Shown: in pieces, positions 16,997 through 26,452 of the stretch
How positions within the stretch are numbered: the first letter of the stretch is position 1
Layout: every line of letters starts with the position of its first letter
Assembly (NCBI RefSeq): GCF_027925155.1
Contig: NZ_BSDY01000001.1
Location: 246,822-310,821, forward strand
DNA: 64,000 bases
Origin: Propionigenium maris DSM 9537
Lineage (GTDB): Bacteria > Fusobacteriota > Fusobacteriia > Fusobacteriales > Fusobacteriaceae
Reading direction: 5' to 3'
The notes under the pieces: generated by a model
What the model saw: the letters and a program-made list of their open reading frames with translations, nothing else
Database searches by the model: none
What the model was told of the DNA's origin: nothing
Translations under genes and position numbers: made by a program

Positions 16997-19475
16997 CAGG
17001 AACTTTATAATGAAGATTGGGGGGGTGGTGGATCCCTCTTTATCTAAAAGTTTTAATAAGTCCTCCAATGAACTAAAGAAGCTTAGCGATGAAATGCATA
17101 AGCTAAAAAGTACAAGCAGGCATATTTCAAAGTTAAAGCAATCTGAAGCTAAACTGGAGGAACAATTCGCCAAGGGGAGAGAGGAGTATAAGAGACAGCA
17201 AAGAGAACTTTATGAGACTAGCAAGAAGGTTGGGGCTCTTCAAAAATCACTTAACAAGACTAAGAAACCTACAAAGGCCATGATTAATGAGTTTAAGAGA
17301 GCTAAGAAGGCAGAGGACCGTCTGAAAATAAGTACTGAGAAGCAAAGGAAAGCTCTGGTTGATGGCATGAGGCAGATGAAGGAAGCCAGGAGTGAGACTA
17401 AGAAGTATTCTCAAAGTCAGGAAGAGCTTGCCAGGTCTATGAAGAAGGTAGAGGCTAGTCAGAAGAAGCTTAAAGCATATGAGGGACTGAAGAAATCTGT
17501 TTCTGATAATGCAGGAGGTACCTTTACCAGATCAGCAGGAGAAGCTGCAGTCTTAGGAGTCGCAGTTAAGTTTGCAATAGATGATGAAGAGGCTTTTGCA
17601 GATGTAAGGAAAACTACAGGACTAACAGGTAAGGAAGCAGAGAAGTTTCAGAAGGAACTTAAAAGAGCAACTAAGGATATTCCTAAGTTCAATGCTGAGA
17701 TATACGAGATTGCTGCAGCTGCAGGACAGGCAGGAATAAATCTAAAGGAGATCCCTAAGTTTGCTGCAGACACAGCTAAAGTATCGGTAGCTTTTGATAT
17801 GGAAGCTGGAGATGCTGGTGATACATTGGCTACCTGGAGAGAGGCATTTAAAATGAGTCAGAAAGAAGTAATGGTTCTGGCAGATCAGATGAACCTTATA
17901 GGAGATAGCATTAAGGTAAAACCGGCTCAGGTTGCAGAAATGACTACTACAGTAGGATCTCTTGGTAGACTTGCTAACTTTACAGAAGCTCAAACAGCCG
18001 CACTGGGAGGAACCCTGGTTGCATTGGGGATAAAAGACTCTAGTACTGCCTCTACAGCCATAAGAAAGCTTTACGGGACTCTGGCATCAGGAGAAGCAGC
18101 GACCAGTAGCGTATCTAGTGCATTTCAGAAGATGGGCTTAGATGCTATTCAGGTGGCTCAGGATCTTCAGAAGGATTCTGAAGGGACACTGATGAAGGTG
18201 TTCGAAGGACTTAATAAGTTAGATAAAGCTGAGCAGTTATCTGTAACTAAACAGCTATTTGGCGAGGAAGCAATGAACAGTATGGGAATGCTTATAAGTA
18301 ACACTGAGTTTCTACAGCAGAATTTTAAGCTTGTAGGGGATGTCAGCAAGTATTCAGGAAGTGTCATAGCTGAATACAATAATAAGCTGGATACAACTGC
18401 TACAGATCTGAAGCTGGCAATGAAAGCTACTGCAGGTATGGCAGCTGCAACTACAAGATTCTTTCTTCCTCCAATTAGGAGTGCAGCTGGCATGATGGGA
18501 GAGTTTAGCAGCGGAATAAGTGAATTTACAGAAAAGTACCCGGAAGTTTCAAAGGTGCTTTCATATGGTGCTGCAGGTTTTATAGGTTTGAAGTTAAGCA
18601 CAAGTGGAGCTGTGATGGGATTGAAGATGCTGGGAAACACTAAAAAGGATCTCATCTTCCTAAAGGATACAGCTATGCTCATAAAAGGCTGGAAGCAATG
18701 GGGACCTATATTAGGAGGTCTAAAGACAGTGATAACCACACTGGGAGCTGTAGGAAAAACAGCTCTGTTTAATCCATGGGTATTAGGAATAGGAGCAGTA
18801 GTTGCAGGAGGTTATCTGGCATATAAAAACTGGGACAAGATTAAAGAGGGATTTAAGGCAACAGGAGCATATTTAAAACAGGGAATCCCATTAGTGAAGG
18901 AGGCTTTTCTCCACATGGTTCCTGGTTATGCAATATACAAGAATTGGCATCTTATAAAGAAGGGTTTCAAGAATATCTATGACTATATAAGTGGTGGGAT
19001 ACTGAAGCTGAGTGATCTTTGGAAAAAATTCAATGTGCCGGGAAGAGCCTTTAAATGGGCCAAGGAAAAATATAAAAAGTACACCGGTGAAGGTGTGCCG
19101 GCATATGAAAGAGGTGGAGTAGTAACCAGTCCGCACCTGGCTATAGTGGGTGATTCTAAAGAATCAATAATACCCCATGACGGCAGCAGAAGGTCTAGAT
19201 CTCTCTGGTATGATGCTGGAAATAGAATGGGAATGTTTGTAGGAAAAGGGATCCCCGACTTAGCTTCAAAGATTCAAGAAACTAAAGTAAATCAAAAAGT
19301 TAACAACAAAATAGATGTCCATATCTCAATAAGTCCTATAATTGATAAATATAAAATATTTTCTTTAAAAGAAATAGAAAAAGAAACAGCAAACTTAGGA
19401 AAACTCATAGGAGATGAAATAGAAAAAAAATTAGAAGAAATTGAAAGATCAAAAAGGAGGTTGAGTTTTGAATAG
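16989..19475 (+). CDS. Tail tape measure protein
   Basis: 828 aa, GTG start within the frameshift extension. Residues ~15-165 are coiled coil. Residues ~190-480 match the TP901-type core (AFADVRKTTGLTGKEAEKF, AAAAGQAGINLKEI, MNSMGMLIS). Hydrophobic segments lie near 590-620, and a C-terminal part has GGVVTSPHLAIVGDSKESIIP. The protein sets tail length and helps DNA entry. The last 45 residues turn very AT-rich and Lys/Glu-rich compared with the rest, a possible patch junction. Confidence 0.92.
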   Translation: MSNRNFIMKIGGVVDPSLSKSFNKSSNELKKLSDEMHKLKSTSRHISKLKQSEAKLEEQFAKGREEYKRQQRELYETSKKVGALQKSLNKTKKPTKAMINEFKRAKKAEDRLKISTEKQRKALVDGMRQMKEARSETKKYSQSQEELARSMKKVEASQKKLKAYEGLKKSVSDNAGGTFTRSAGEAAVLGVAVKFAIDDEEAFADVRKTTGLTGKEAEKFQKELKRATKDIPKFNAEIYEIAAAAGQAGINLKEIPKFAADTAKVSVAFDMEAGDAGDTLATWREAFKMSQKEVMVLADQMNLIGDSIKVKPAQVAEMTTTVGSLGRLANFTEAQTAALGGTLVALGIKDSSTASTAIRKLYGTLASGEAATSSVSSAFQKMGLDAIQVAQDLQKDSEGTLMKVFEGLNKLDKAEQLSVTKQLFGEEAMNSMGMLISNTEFLQQNFKLVGDVSKYSGSVIAEYNNKLDTTATDLKLAMKATAGMAAATTRFFLPPIRSAAGMMGEFSSGISEFTEKYPEVSKVLSYGAAGFIGLKLSTSGAVMGLKMLGNTKKDLIFLKDTAMLIKGWKQWGPILGGLKTVITTLGAVGKTALFNPWVLGIGAVVAGGYLAYKNWDKIKEGFKATGAYLKQGIPLVKEAFLHMVPGYAIYKNWHLIKKGFKNIYDYISGGILKLSDLWKKFNVPGRAFKWAKEKYKKYTGEGVPAYERGGVVTSPHLAIVGDSKESIIPHDGSRRSRSLWYDAGNRMGMFVGKGIPDLASKIQETKVNQKVNNKIDVHISISPIIDKYKIFSLKEIEKETANLGKLIGDEIEKKLEEIERSKRRLSFE

Positions 19476-19680
19476 AGAAGTGGATATCTACAAAACTATT
19501 CAAGGAGATATGTGGGACAGTATCAGTCATAAAGTATACGGGGAGGATAAGTATTCAAAAGAATTAATAAAAGCAAATCCGAAATATATGAATATAGCGA
19601 TCTTCAGTAGTGATATGGAATTGATCTGTCCTGACATACCTAAGGAGAAAAACTCAACCCTTCCTCCCTGGAGGCAATAA
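19468..19680 (+). CDS. Tail protein X (LysM-like)
   Basis: 70 aa, TTG start 7 nt after AGGAGG. Pattern YKTIQGDMWDSISHKVYG, then DMELICPDIP, is the P2 gpX family, a short LysM-like domain placed between tape measure and gpD. It probably binds the hub or peptidoglycan. Its stop overlaps the next ATG. Confidence 0.88.
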   Translation: MNREVDIYKTIQGDMWDSISHKVYGEDKYSKELIKANPKYMNIAIFSSDMELICPDIPKEKNSTLPPWRQ

Positions 19681-20714
19681 TGAAAGTTAGAAGGAGCTAT
19701 GTAAGGATAATTTATGAGGGAAGAGATATTACAGGAGAAATAACACCATATTTAAAAAGTGCCTCCTATACAGATAACCTAGACAAAGGAGATTCTGCAA
19801 GCTTTACTCTTTTGGGGGATAAATGGATCAATCAGTGGCCAATACTTAAAGGAGATAAATTCCAGATGGAGATAGTAGTTACCAACTGGCTCCAGGAAGG
19901 AGACGACAGATCTCTTAATTGCGGGACTTTTACTGTAGATGATATTTCCTTTAGTGGGGCTCCAGATCTAATGACAGTGTCTGGAACCTCGATGGACATC
20001 TCTAAAGGCTTAAAGGATGTAAAGAGAGATGGAACTTGGGAAAATATATCTCTTAGAGAGGTAGCCCAGGAGATAGCCAAAAAGAATTCTATGAGGCTAT
20101 TCTATGGTTATGAGAAAGACATTCTTTATGACAAGATAGATCAGATAAAGGAGAGTGATTCCCATCTATTATACCGGATAGCTCGAGAACAGGGGCTTAA
20201 AATGAAGATTACAGATTCCCAAATAATTATTTTTGATGAGGAGAAGTATGAGAGTTTAGAAAGCATTATCTCATTCAATAAATCATCACTTATAAAATAT
20301 AACCTTCAATGTGATGACCTAGATGTCTATGATACCTGTGAGATTACATATTACGACCCTGACTTGGGGGAGCAGCTTAAAGGAAGGTTTGAAGCCCCGG
20401 CAAGTCGTCTATATAAAGCCAAAACAGGAAAAGTACTATATAAGAATATGGACACAGGGGTTACCGGGAGAACAAAGGAGGAAAAGGAGAAGTTTCTCGA
20501 TGAAAGGGCTAAGAAGCTCCTTAGGAGCAGCAATAGAAACGAGACCAAGGTCAGCATAAGCAATATGGGAGATGTTGGGTATGCTCCAGGGCTTACTATG
20601 TCACTGAATGGGTTTGGGATATATAGCGGGACATACCTTATTGAGTCTGTAACGCATAGCCTGGATAAAGGTTATATCTGCAGCATATCAGGTAAAAGGA
20701 GGCTGGCATTCTGA
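19680..20714 (+). CDS. Late control protein gpD / baseplate hub
   Basis: 344 aa. Begins RRSYVRIIYEGRDITGEITPYL and contains SASFTLLGDKWIN, both typical of the P2 gpD family, which forms the baseplate hub below the tube. Despite the family name it is structural. It overlaps the X gene and gpV gene by single bases, within one tightly packed operon. Confidence 0.9.
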   Translation: MKVRRSYVRIIYEGRDITGEITPYLKSASYTDNLDKGDSASFTLLGDKWINQWPILKGDKFQMEIVVTNWLQEGDDRSLNCGTFTVDDISFSGAPDLMTVSGTSMDISKGLKDVKRDGTWENISLREVAQEIAKKNSMRLFYGYEKDILYDKIDQIKESDSHLLYRIAREQGLKMKITDSQIIIFDEEKYESLESIISFNKSSLIKYNLQCDDLDVYDTCEITYYDPDLGEQLKGRFEAPASRLYKAKTGKVLYKNMDTGVTGRTKEEKEKFLDERAKKLLRSSNRNETKVSISNMGDVGYAPGLTMSLNGFGIYSGTYLIESVTHSLDKGYICSISGKRRLAF

Positions 20715-21259
20715 TGGAGTTCAGGTTTATGAGGAGTGGAAAGATATCCTCTATTAATTATAAAAGATGCAGTGCCAGAGTTGAGTATGATGATGCTCCA
20801 GGGGTAATTTCTAAAGAGCTGAAGATTTTGTCCACCAACAGTAATAAGAGCAAGGGATACTCGATGCCTAGCATAGGTGAGGATGTAGTGTGTATCTTTT
20901 TCCCTCATGCCCCCAGTGTAGGATTTATTGTAGGAGCCTACTACTCAGGGAAGAACCTGCCAGCTGATACGGGAAAGATAAAATATATCTTCTTTCCAGA
21001 TGGAACCAGGCTTAAATACGACCTGGAAGCAAGCCTCTTAGAAATTGATTGTGTGGGGGATATAGACATCTCGGGTGGCAAGGTGGTCAATATCCAGGCA
21101 AGAGAGGTAAATATTGTCGCTGAATCCTTTAATGTGTCTGCAGATGAGAGTAACTTCGATCATGACATCAATTGTGCTGATGTGGTAACAGATAAAGGTT
21201 CTCATAATGCTCATACCCATGTAGATGCAGAGGACAGGCCTACCACCCCGCCAGTATAA
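20714..21259 (+). CDS. Baseplate assembly protein V (spike)
   Basis: 181 aa. An OB-fold N-terminal half (RSGKISSINYKRCSARVEYD, YSMPSIGEDVVCIFFPHAP) is followed by a repetitive beta-helix-like part (IDCVGDIDISGGKVVNIQAR) and a His-rich end, HNAHTHVDAEDRP. This matches the P2 gpV / phage spike family that punctures the outer membrane; the terminal histidines often bind an iron at the tip. Confidence 0.9.
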   Translation: MEFRFMRSGKISSINYKRCSARVEYDDAPGVISKELKILSTNSNKSKGYSMPSIGEDVVCIFFPHAPSVGFIVGAYYSGKNLPADTGKIKYIFFPDGTRLKYDLEASLLEIDCVGDIDISGGKVVNIQAREVNIVAESFNVSADESNFDHDINCADVVTDKGSHNAHTHVDAEDRPTTPPV

Positions 21260-21270
21260 GGAGGAAAGCT

Positions 21271-21765
21271 ATGATAGGAATACTGGGAGAGATCCCCTTC
21301 TCTGTAACTTTTGATGGAAACAACATCAAAGCCCTGAACTTTACCAATCTTAAGAGAAGTGGTGGAGCTAACTATGAGCAGCATAAAAGAAGAGGACTAA
21401 AACCGGTATTGGAGCTTATAGACCTCTCTCTGGAAAGTTTAAAACTGGATATCTCCCTAAGAAGTGACCTTGGACAAAAGCCTAAGGTGCTTCTAGGCAT
21501 TCTTATTGCCTATTCAGAAGCCGGTAAGGTCCTGGATTTTGTACTTGGCCAAGAACTCTTGGGAAAGTTTGTTATAGACTCCTATGATGCCGGTTATGAG
21601 TACATAACAAATAACGGAAAGATAAGGAAGATTGATGTCGGTTTGTCTCTTAAGGAGTATATAGATGAAGTAGAAAGCACTATTGAAGTAGTCAGTACTC
21701 CAAAGAAGAAAACAGAAAAGAAGATTGTCCATGAGGACTATAACCAAGGAGCAATAATCCCATGA
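21271..21765 (+). CDS. Tail protein, P2 gpU-like
   Basis: 164 aa, ATG with AAGGAGGAAAG. Contains RRGLKPVLELIDLSLESLKL and GKFVIDSYDAGYEYITNNGK, resembling P2 gpU, a baseplate-associated protein. In P2 it lies before gpD; here it lies after gpV. The last 25 residues are a charged tail. Overlaps the next gene by 4 bp. Confidence 0.75.
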   Translation: MIGILGEIPFSVTFDGNNIKALNFTNLKRSGGANYEQHKRRGLKPVLELIDLSLESLKLDISLRSDLGQKPKVLLGILIAYSEAGKVLDFVLGQELLGKFVIDSYDAGYEYITNNGKIRKIDVGLSLKEYIDEVESTIEVVSTPKKKTEKKIVHEDYNQGAIIP

Positions 21766-22058
21766 TATATATTTTGGAAGCAAGGAAGAAGATTGATCTG
21801 AAAGCTAAAGGTATAGAAAGAATCCTTCATAATGGTTGTAACCTACTCTCAGTTATCCAGGGAGAGGTTGTCCTGGGAAGAGCTATAGGAATAGATGGGA
21901 GTATTGTAGACACCCCTATAAATAGAGCAGAAGGGCTTATGAAGATCAAGGAGCAGTTTGAGAAGTATGAACCCAGGCTTAAGGTGGAGAAGGTGACATA
22001 TACTCTAGATCATCAGAGAGGAATCTTAAGACCAAAGGTGGAGGTGACAGTAGTTTGA
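21762..22058 (+). CDS. Baseplate wedge protein, gp25/gpW family
   Basis: 98 aa, overlapping genes on both sides. Motifs KGIERILHNGCNLLSVIQGE and INRAEGLMKIKEQFEKYEPR, then a beta end, fit the gp25-like wedge family that nucleates sheath assembly (called gpW in P2, unrelated to the lambda head protein W). Confidence 0.85.
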   Translation: MIYILEARKKIDLKAKGIERILHNGCNLLSVIQGEVVLGRAIGIDGSIVDTPINRAEGLMKIKEQFEKYEPRLKVEKVTYTLDHQRGILRPKVEVTVV

Positions 22059-23152
22059 GTAGTATAGATATTCATAAGGAGACAGCTGAAGATATAACAG
22101 CTAGAATGGTAAACAGATTTGAGGGATACAGTAAAGAGTCCTTAGGATTAGCTGATGAAAGACGTTGGATCTTTCAGACAGTAGCCTACGCCCTATTTGT
22201 AAGGAATGAAACTACAAATGAAGGGTTTAAGATGAACTTTGTGAGATACACCAAGGGAGAGTATGCAGATGAGATAGGAACATTTACCGATACAGAGAGG
22301 CTGCCGGCACACAGAGCCAGTGTAGTTTTAAGGTTTGAAATAGAGGAACCTAAGGAACATCTCATTGCAGTTAGTCCGATAAGGGTAACTCCTGGGAATG
22401 ATGTATATTTTTTAACAGAATACTTTGAATTTAAGCCGGGAGAAATATCTAAGGACGTCATTGCCTTTTGTACTGAAGCTGGAGTAGTAGGGAATGGGTT
22501 CCTACCTGGTGAAATAAACAAGATAGTAGATCCGTTTCCATTCTATAAGGCTGTGAGAAACCTTGAGACTTCCCAGGGAGGAGCAGAGGTAGAATCAGAC
22601 AACAGCCTAAAGAAAAGAATAATGGAGGCTCCTAGTAAGTTCTCAACTGCAGGTCCTGGAGACGGTTATAAGTATTGGGCCAAGACAGCTAACCAGGATA
22701 TTATCGATGTGGATGCTGCCAAAACAACTCCAGGCACTGTGAGGGTGACTCCTCTTATGAAGGGAGGAGAGCTTCCCTCAGACAGTGTACTAGCTGATGT
22801 AATGTCTACATGCAGCGACAGCAAGAGAAGGCCGCTTACAGACAACCTGGAGGTAAATAAGCCTACACAGATCCCCTATGAGATAGATTTTACCTACTAC
22901 ATCTCCCGGAGCAATATAGGGCTTGTTAATGAGATTCAGAACAAGGTTCTGCAAGCTGTTGATGAGTATGTTCTTTGGCAAAAGGGAGCTCTTAAAAGGG
23001 ATATTAACCCAACTGAGCTAAGTTACCTTGTGAGAAATGCCGGTGCTAAGAGACTTGAGATAAGAAAGCCCCTATTTACTCCTGTAAACATCTTTGAAGT
23101 GGCAAAAGAAACAAGTGTTAATCCAATATATGGAGGTATAGAGGATGACTAA
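22055..23152 (+). CDS. Baseplate protein J
   Basis: 365 aa, TTG start with GGTGGAGGTGACAG upstream. Sequence segments include FTDTERLPAHRASVVLRFEI, EVESDNSLKKRIMEAPS and AGPGDGYKYWAKTANQDII; the last is characteristic of the J family. J builds the baseplate wedge together with gp25 and I. Overlaps the I gene. Confidence 0.92.
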   Translation: MSSIDIHKETAEDITARMVNRFEGYSKESLGLADERRWIFQTVAYALFVRNETTNEGFKMNFVRYTKGEYADEIGTFTDTERLPAHRASVVLRFEIEEPKEHLIAVSPIRVTPGNDVYFLTEYFEFKPGEISKDVIAFCTEAGVVGNGFLPGEINKIVDPFPFYKAVRNLETSQGGAEVESDNSLKKRIMEAPSKFSTAGPGDGYKYWAKTANQDIIDVDAAKTTPGTVRVTPLMKGGELPSDSVLADVMSTCSDSKRRPLTDNLEVNKPTQIPYEIDFTYYISRSNIGLVNEIQNKVLQAVDEYVLWQKGALKRDINPTELSYLVRNAGAKRLEIRKPLFTPVNIFEVAKETSVNPIYGGIEDD

Positions 23153-23750
23153 GATCGATAACCTGGATATTCTTAAATTGCTTCCATATTTTATGCAGGA
23201 GGATGAGGAGGTTCGCCTAATTATGAAGGTTATCCAGGAGGAGCTGGATCTGATTAACGCAAGAGAAAGGAACCTCTTTGTCTATGGAGACTTTCAAAGC
23301 CTTAATGAAGCTGTATTGGATGAATTGGCCTATCAGTGGAGAACTGAAGGGTATGAGCAGACATTACCTAAGAGTGTAAAGGCTAAGCTAGTAGAGACAT
23401 CCTATATAGTTAGGAAGACTAAGGGGACCAGCTATGCTGTGGAGAAGACAGTTCAAGATATCCACGGGGATTTTGAGCTTCTAGAGTGGTGGCAGTCGAA
23501 TATGGAGCCATATCACTTTAAGATAGTAGGAGCTAGCTCTCCTCCTGGAAATAAACTGACTGAGATCTACAAAGCTATAGAGATAACTAAGAATGAGAGG
23601 AGCCATCTGGAAGGAATTATAGTAAGTAATCAGTGGGAAGGAACTAATTACCATGGTATTACTACTCATCTTTCTCTTTTTGAGAAGATTCCATTCAGTT
23701 CAGAGGTTATATCAGAAGCAGAGAAATATATAGGAGGGTTAAATGGCTAA
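23145..23750 (+). CDS. Tail protein I
   Basis: 201 aa. Features of the P2 I family: DILKLLPYFMQEDEEVRLIM at the N-terminus, LNEAVLDELAYQWRTEGYEQ, and the VRKTKGTSYAVEKTV motif. Completes the baseplate wedge and carries the fibre. Overlaps J and the fibre gene, preserving the usual J-I-fibre order. Confidence 0.9.
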   Translation: MTKIDNLDILKLLPYFMQEDEEVRLIMKVIQEELDLINARERNLFVYGDFQSLNEAVLDELAYQWRTEGYEQTLPKSVKAKLVETSYIVRKTKGTSYAVEKTVQDIHGDFELLEWWQSNMEPYHFKIVGASSPPGNKLTEIYKAIEITKNERSHLEGIIVSNQWEGTNYHGITTHLSLFEKIPFSSEVISEAEKYIGGLNG

Positions 23751-24714
23751 ATATACAGGGAATACCCTTACCAACTTGGGAAAAGACCTCCTGGCAAGGG
23801 CTGTTATAGGTGGAGAGGCTTTTACTTTCACCAAAGTAGAGCTGGGAAAGGGAGTTCCCGGTGGTGACTATGAAGAGCTTACAGGCTTAATAGAGCCATT
23901 CAAGGTGCTTGCCATAACAAGTACCGCGAAACTTGTGGGAGGCAGCTACAGGGTAAGGACAGCCTTTAGTAACAGCGGGATAATGGAAGACACTTACTTG
24001 AGGGAAATAGGGGTCTTTGCCAGGGGAGAAGATGGAATAGAGATACTCTACTCTTACTGTTACACAGATACCCCGGATCTGATACCGGCTGAAGGGGGAG
24101 GTGTTCTTGAGAGGGTGGAAGACGTAATAACCTATATTTCCAATGCTGCCAATGTTAATGCTGTGATAGATCAGAGTAAGGTCTATGCCACTATAAAGGA
24201 CCTTACAGAGGGACTAGCTGAGAAGGAAGATAAATTTGATAAGAATAGTGGGTTCAACCTAGATAAAACAGATAGCGCAGAGACAGACAGCTCTATACTT
24301 GTAGCAACTGCTAAGGCAGTTAAGAAAGCCTGGGATAAAGCTAAAGAAGCAATTGGATTTACAGATACCAACAAGGCAGCAATCTTAAATAATACAGAAC
24401 AAATAGATAGCCTACAACCGTTTTGTAAAATATTAGAATTCACAAGGTTTGAGGAGTTAGGGCTAAATCCTCCAGTTACAACGAAGCAAATAATAGACAT
24501 CCTACCTGACAAATCTAGGCTAGTTTTAGCTGCTAATATTGACGCTATAACTGATGCTCCTGTAAATGGTGGAACATTAATTATTGAAAGACTTAGTAAT
24601 TTAAGAATTACGGTTGAGTACACTGGAAATCATAATGGAGTTGTATCAAATAAGTTTATCGGTGGTTGTTACAATGATATATGGTACGGTTGGAAGCAGT
24701 TGGATTATCTGTAA
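23743..24714 (+). CDS. Tail fibre/collar protein
   Basis: 323 aa. The first ~160 residues match phage tail-collar fibre N-termini (TGNTLTNLGKDLLARAVIGG, DTYLREIGVFARG), which attach to the baseplate. A coiled, Ala-rich linker (SAETDSSILVATAKAVKKAW) follows, then a beta C-terminal domain of ~100 residues likely to bind the host receptor. The C-terminal domain is more AT-rich than the rest, as expected of an exchangeable host-range module. Confidence 0.87.
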   Translation: MAKYTGNTLTNLGKDLLARAVIGGEAFTFTKVELGKGVPGGDYEELTGLIEPFKVLAITSTAKLVGGSYRVRTAFSNSGIMEDTYLREIGVFARGEDGIEILYSYCYTDTPDLIPAEGGGVLERVEDVITYISNAANVNAVIDQSKVYATIKDLTEGLAEKEDKFDKNSGFNLDKTDSAETDSSILVATAKAVKKAWDKAKEAIGFTDTNKAAILNNTEQIDSLQPFCKILEFTRFEELGLNPPVTTKQIIDILPDKSRLVLAANIDAITDAPVNGGTLIIERLSNLRITVEYTGNHNGVVSNKFIGGCYNDIWYGWKQLDYL

Positions 24715-24753
24715 TATCTAAGTTTGTTCTGCTAGTTTAAAGGGAGGTGAGCA

Positions 24754-25293
24754 ATGAAATATAACTTGTTTGAAAGAAAGATAGCGACTTCTTGGGAAGA
24801 GGCGGAGAAAAAGCTTTTAAAAAGTACTGATCTTGATGGAGAAAGAATAGATGAAGACTATAAAAAAGCTTTCCCTTATGACTATAACCCTGAGATTCAC
24901 TTTATTTACAAGGGAGAATTAACTGGACCTTACAGAATAGAAAAGGACTTTTCCCTATATTTTTATAATGACAGAGAGCAGGTTGAGTTGAGATATAGGT
25001 TTCTAGGAGAAGGAGAGATACTTGAAGGAGATAACATAAAGCAAGTTCCTTCTCCAAGTCCATTTCATAACTGGAATGGAGAGGAGTGGGTATATGATAT
25101 TGAACTTGAAAGAAAATATTTAAATGGTAAAATTCAAATAACAGAAAGAGAGATGGAGGTAACACAAGCTCAAATAACTTCAAGAAAATCACTAGGGATG
25201 TATATTGCTTCGCTGGAGGCCAAAGTTAGCGAACTCTTAAAGAGACACTCTGATCTTTGCTATGAGCTTTCTGAAACATATAAGGGGGAGTAG
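24754..25293 (+). CDS. Tail fibre assembly-like protein
   Basis: 179 aa, ATG with AAAGGGAGGTGAG. The middle contains PSPSPFHNWNGEEWVYDIEL, a pattern common in tail fibre assembly proteins and short fibre adaptors, and the C-terminal ~55 residues are coiled coil. Directly downstream of the fibre gene, so it probably folds or trimerises that fibre. Family call is moderate. Confidence 0.6.
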   Translation: MKYNLFERKIATSWEEAEKKLLKSTDLDGERIDEDYKKAFPYDYNPEIHFIYKGELTGPYRIEKDFSLYFYNDREQVELRYRFLGEGEILEGDNIKQVPSPSPFHNWNGEEWVYDIELERKYLNGKIQITEREMEVTQAQITSRKSLGMYIASLEAKVSELLKRHSDLCYELSETYKGE

Positions 25294-25551
25294 ATGGTAT
25301 CTATAATTGAATTACTGCTTAAGGATCCAGTACAAGGGCTTATAGCAGTGTTATTTATTCTTTTCTTCTATCTCTGGAGGGAGCAGGGGAAGATTAAAGC
25401 AGAAATCTCCAGTGTTGAAAGGTTTCTTGACAAGAAAAAGCTAGATAAGGAGGATTTTGGGAACTATCAGTCTGGCCATTCAAAGGAACACAAGGATATT
25501 AAGGAGTATTTAAAGCTAGCCATAGAGCTGTTAAAGGAGAGGTTAAAATGA
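25294..25551 (+). CDS. Small membrane protein of the lysis cassette (holin or spanin-like)
   Basis: 85 aa, starts 1 bp after the previous stop and overlaps the endolysin gene. One transmembrane helix at about residues 14-30 (GLIAVLFILFFYLW), then a charged helical tail. Its position next to an endolysin suggests a lysis role; either a holin or an Rz-like i-spanin would fit. Confidence 0.6.
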   Translation: MVSIIELLLKDPVQGLIAVLFILFFYLWREQGKIKAEISSVERFLDKKKLDKEDFGNYQSGHSKEHKDIKEYLKLAIELLKERLK

Positions 25552-25949
25552 ATAGGTTAGGTAGTAGAAGTAATAAGAGTATAAAGAATATAGATCCTAA
25601 GCTTGCAGTTATCATAGGGGCTGCTTTAGCTGAAGGAAATGTAGATTTTACAATTACCTCTGGATTTAGAACTAAGCAAGAGCAGCAAACTCTTTATGCA
25701 CAAGGTAGAACTAAAGCTGGAAAGAGAGTGACTAATTGTGATGGGGTAAAGAAGAAATCATATCACCAGACAGGAAAAGCAATAGACTTTATTCCATATC
25801 CTTTTGACAATGATTGGAATGATACAGAGCAATTCAGACAGGTAGGAGAGGAACTTCTTAGAGTAGGTCAGCTGTTGGGGTATAACTGTAGCTATGGAGG
25901 GCATTGGAAATTGTTTGAGGATTGGCCACATTTTCAGATTAATGATTAG
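25548..25949 (+). CDS. Endolysin, M15 peptidase (VanY/L-Ala-D-Glu endopeptidase type)
   Basis: 133 aa, no signal peptide. The M15 zinc site is visible: SGFRTKQEQQTLYAQGR, then SYHQTGKAIDF (H...D) and the late HWKLFEDWPHFQ (second His). Such enzymes cut the peptide stems of peptidoglycan to release virions. Flanked by two small membrane proteins that would provide its path across the inner membrane. Confidence 0.92.
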   Translation: MNRLGSRSNKSIKNIDPKLAVIIGAALAEGNVDFTITSGFRTKQEQQTLYAQGRTKAGKRVTNCDGVKKKSYHQTGKAIDFIPYPFDNDWNDTEQFRQVGEELLRVGQLLGYNCSYGGHWKLFEDWPHFQIND

Positions 25950-25961
25950 GAGAGTGATAGC

Positions 25962-26237
25962 GTGTTTGATTTCGTAAAAGAGAATTTAAATTTAATTTTA
26001 CCTCTGGCTACATTTTTAGCAGGATGGATTTTACCTGTACCATTATTCCTCAAACTAGGTGAGAGTGTTTCTGAGAGTATTCCACCTGCATTGGCTAAGA
26101 TTCTATCGGATAGACTTAAAGCCTTTGAGAGAGGGCTAATGATGGCTGATTTTAGAGGGGATACTAATCTAGTTGATAATGATACTGTCAAGAATGAGTT
26201 GAAGAAGGTAAAGCTAGATCTGGGTTTGAAGGAATAG
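25962..26237 (+). CDS. Probable holin
   Basis: 91 aa, GTG start after AGGAGAGTG. A hydrophobic stretch at about residues 10-33 (LILPLATFLAGWILPVPLFL) followed by a helical cytoplasmic part. Last gene of the late operon, ahead of a strong terminator, next to the endolysin. No named holin family recognised. Confidence 0.6.
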   Translation: MFDFVKENLNLILPLATFLAGWILPVPLFLKLGESVSESIPPALAKILSDRLKAFERGLMMADFRGDTNLVDNDTVKNELKKVKLDLGLKE

Positions 26238-26320
26238 GGATAAAGAATAAATATTGGTCCTTATATATGAATCCTCTTAAGAGGAAGACAGAGCTGATTA
26301 AGTTACGATTTAATATAAAA

Positions 26321-26358
26321 TTTTAAAAGCCAAGGATTTCAACCCTTGGCTTTTAAAA
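26321..26358. terminator. Terminator closing the phage late operon
   Basis: TTTTAAAAGCCAAGG pairs with CCTTGGCTTTTAAAA over 15 bp; A and T runs on both sides make it bidirectional. The flanking 26238-26452 stretch has no gene I can support. Confidence 0.85.
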
Positions 26359-26452
26359 TCTATAAAGAACCAAATAAAAATCGACCGATTAATAAAAAAC
26401 ACTTTATAAAACTAGTTTCTGGAACAAAATATCTAGACATGAATAGTGGAAA

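Noticed and set aside
18167..18739. 190-codon ORF antisense to the tape measure gene
   Set aside because: Lies wholly inside the tape measure protein's core domain, no ribosome site.
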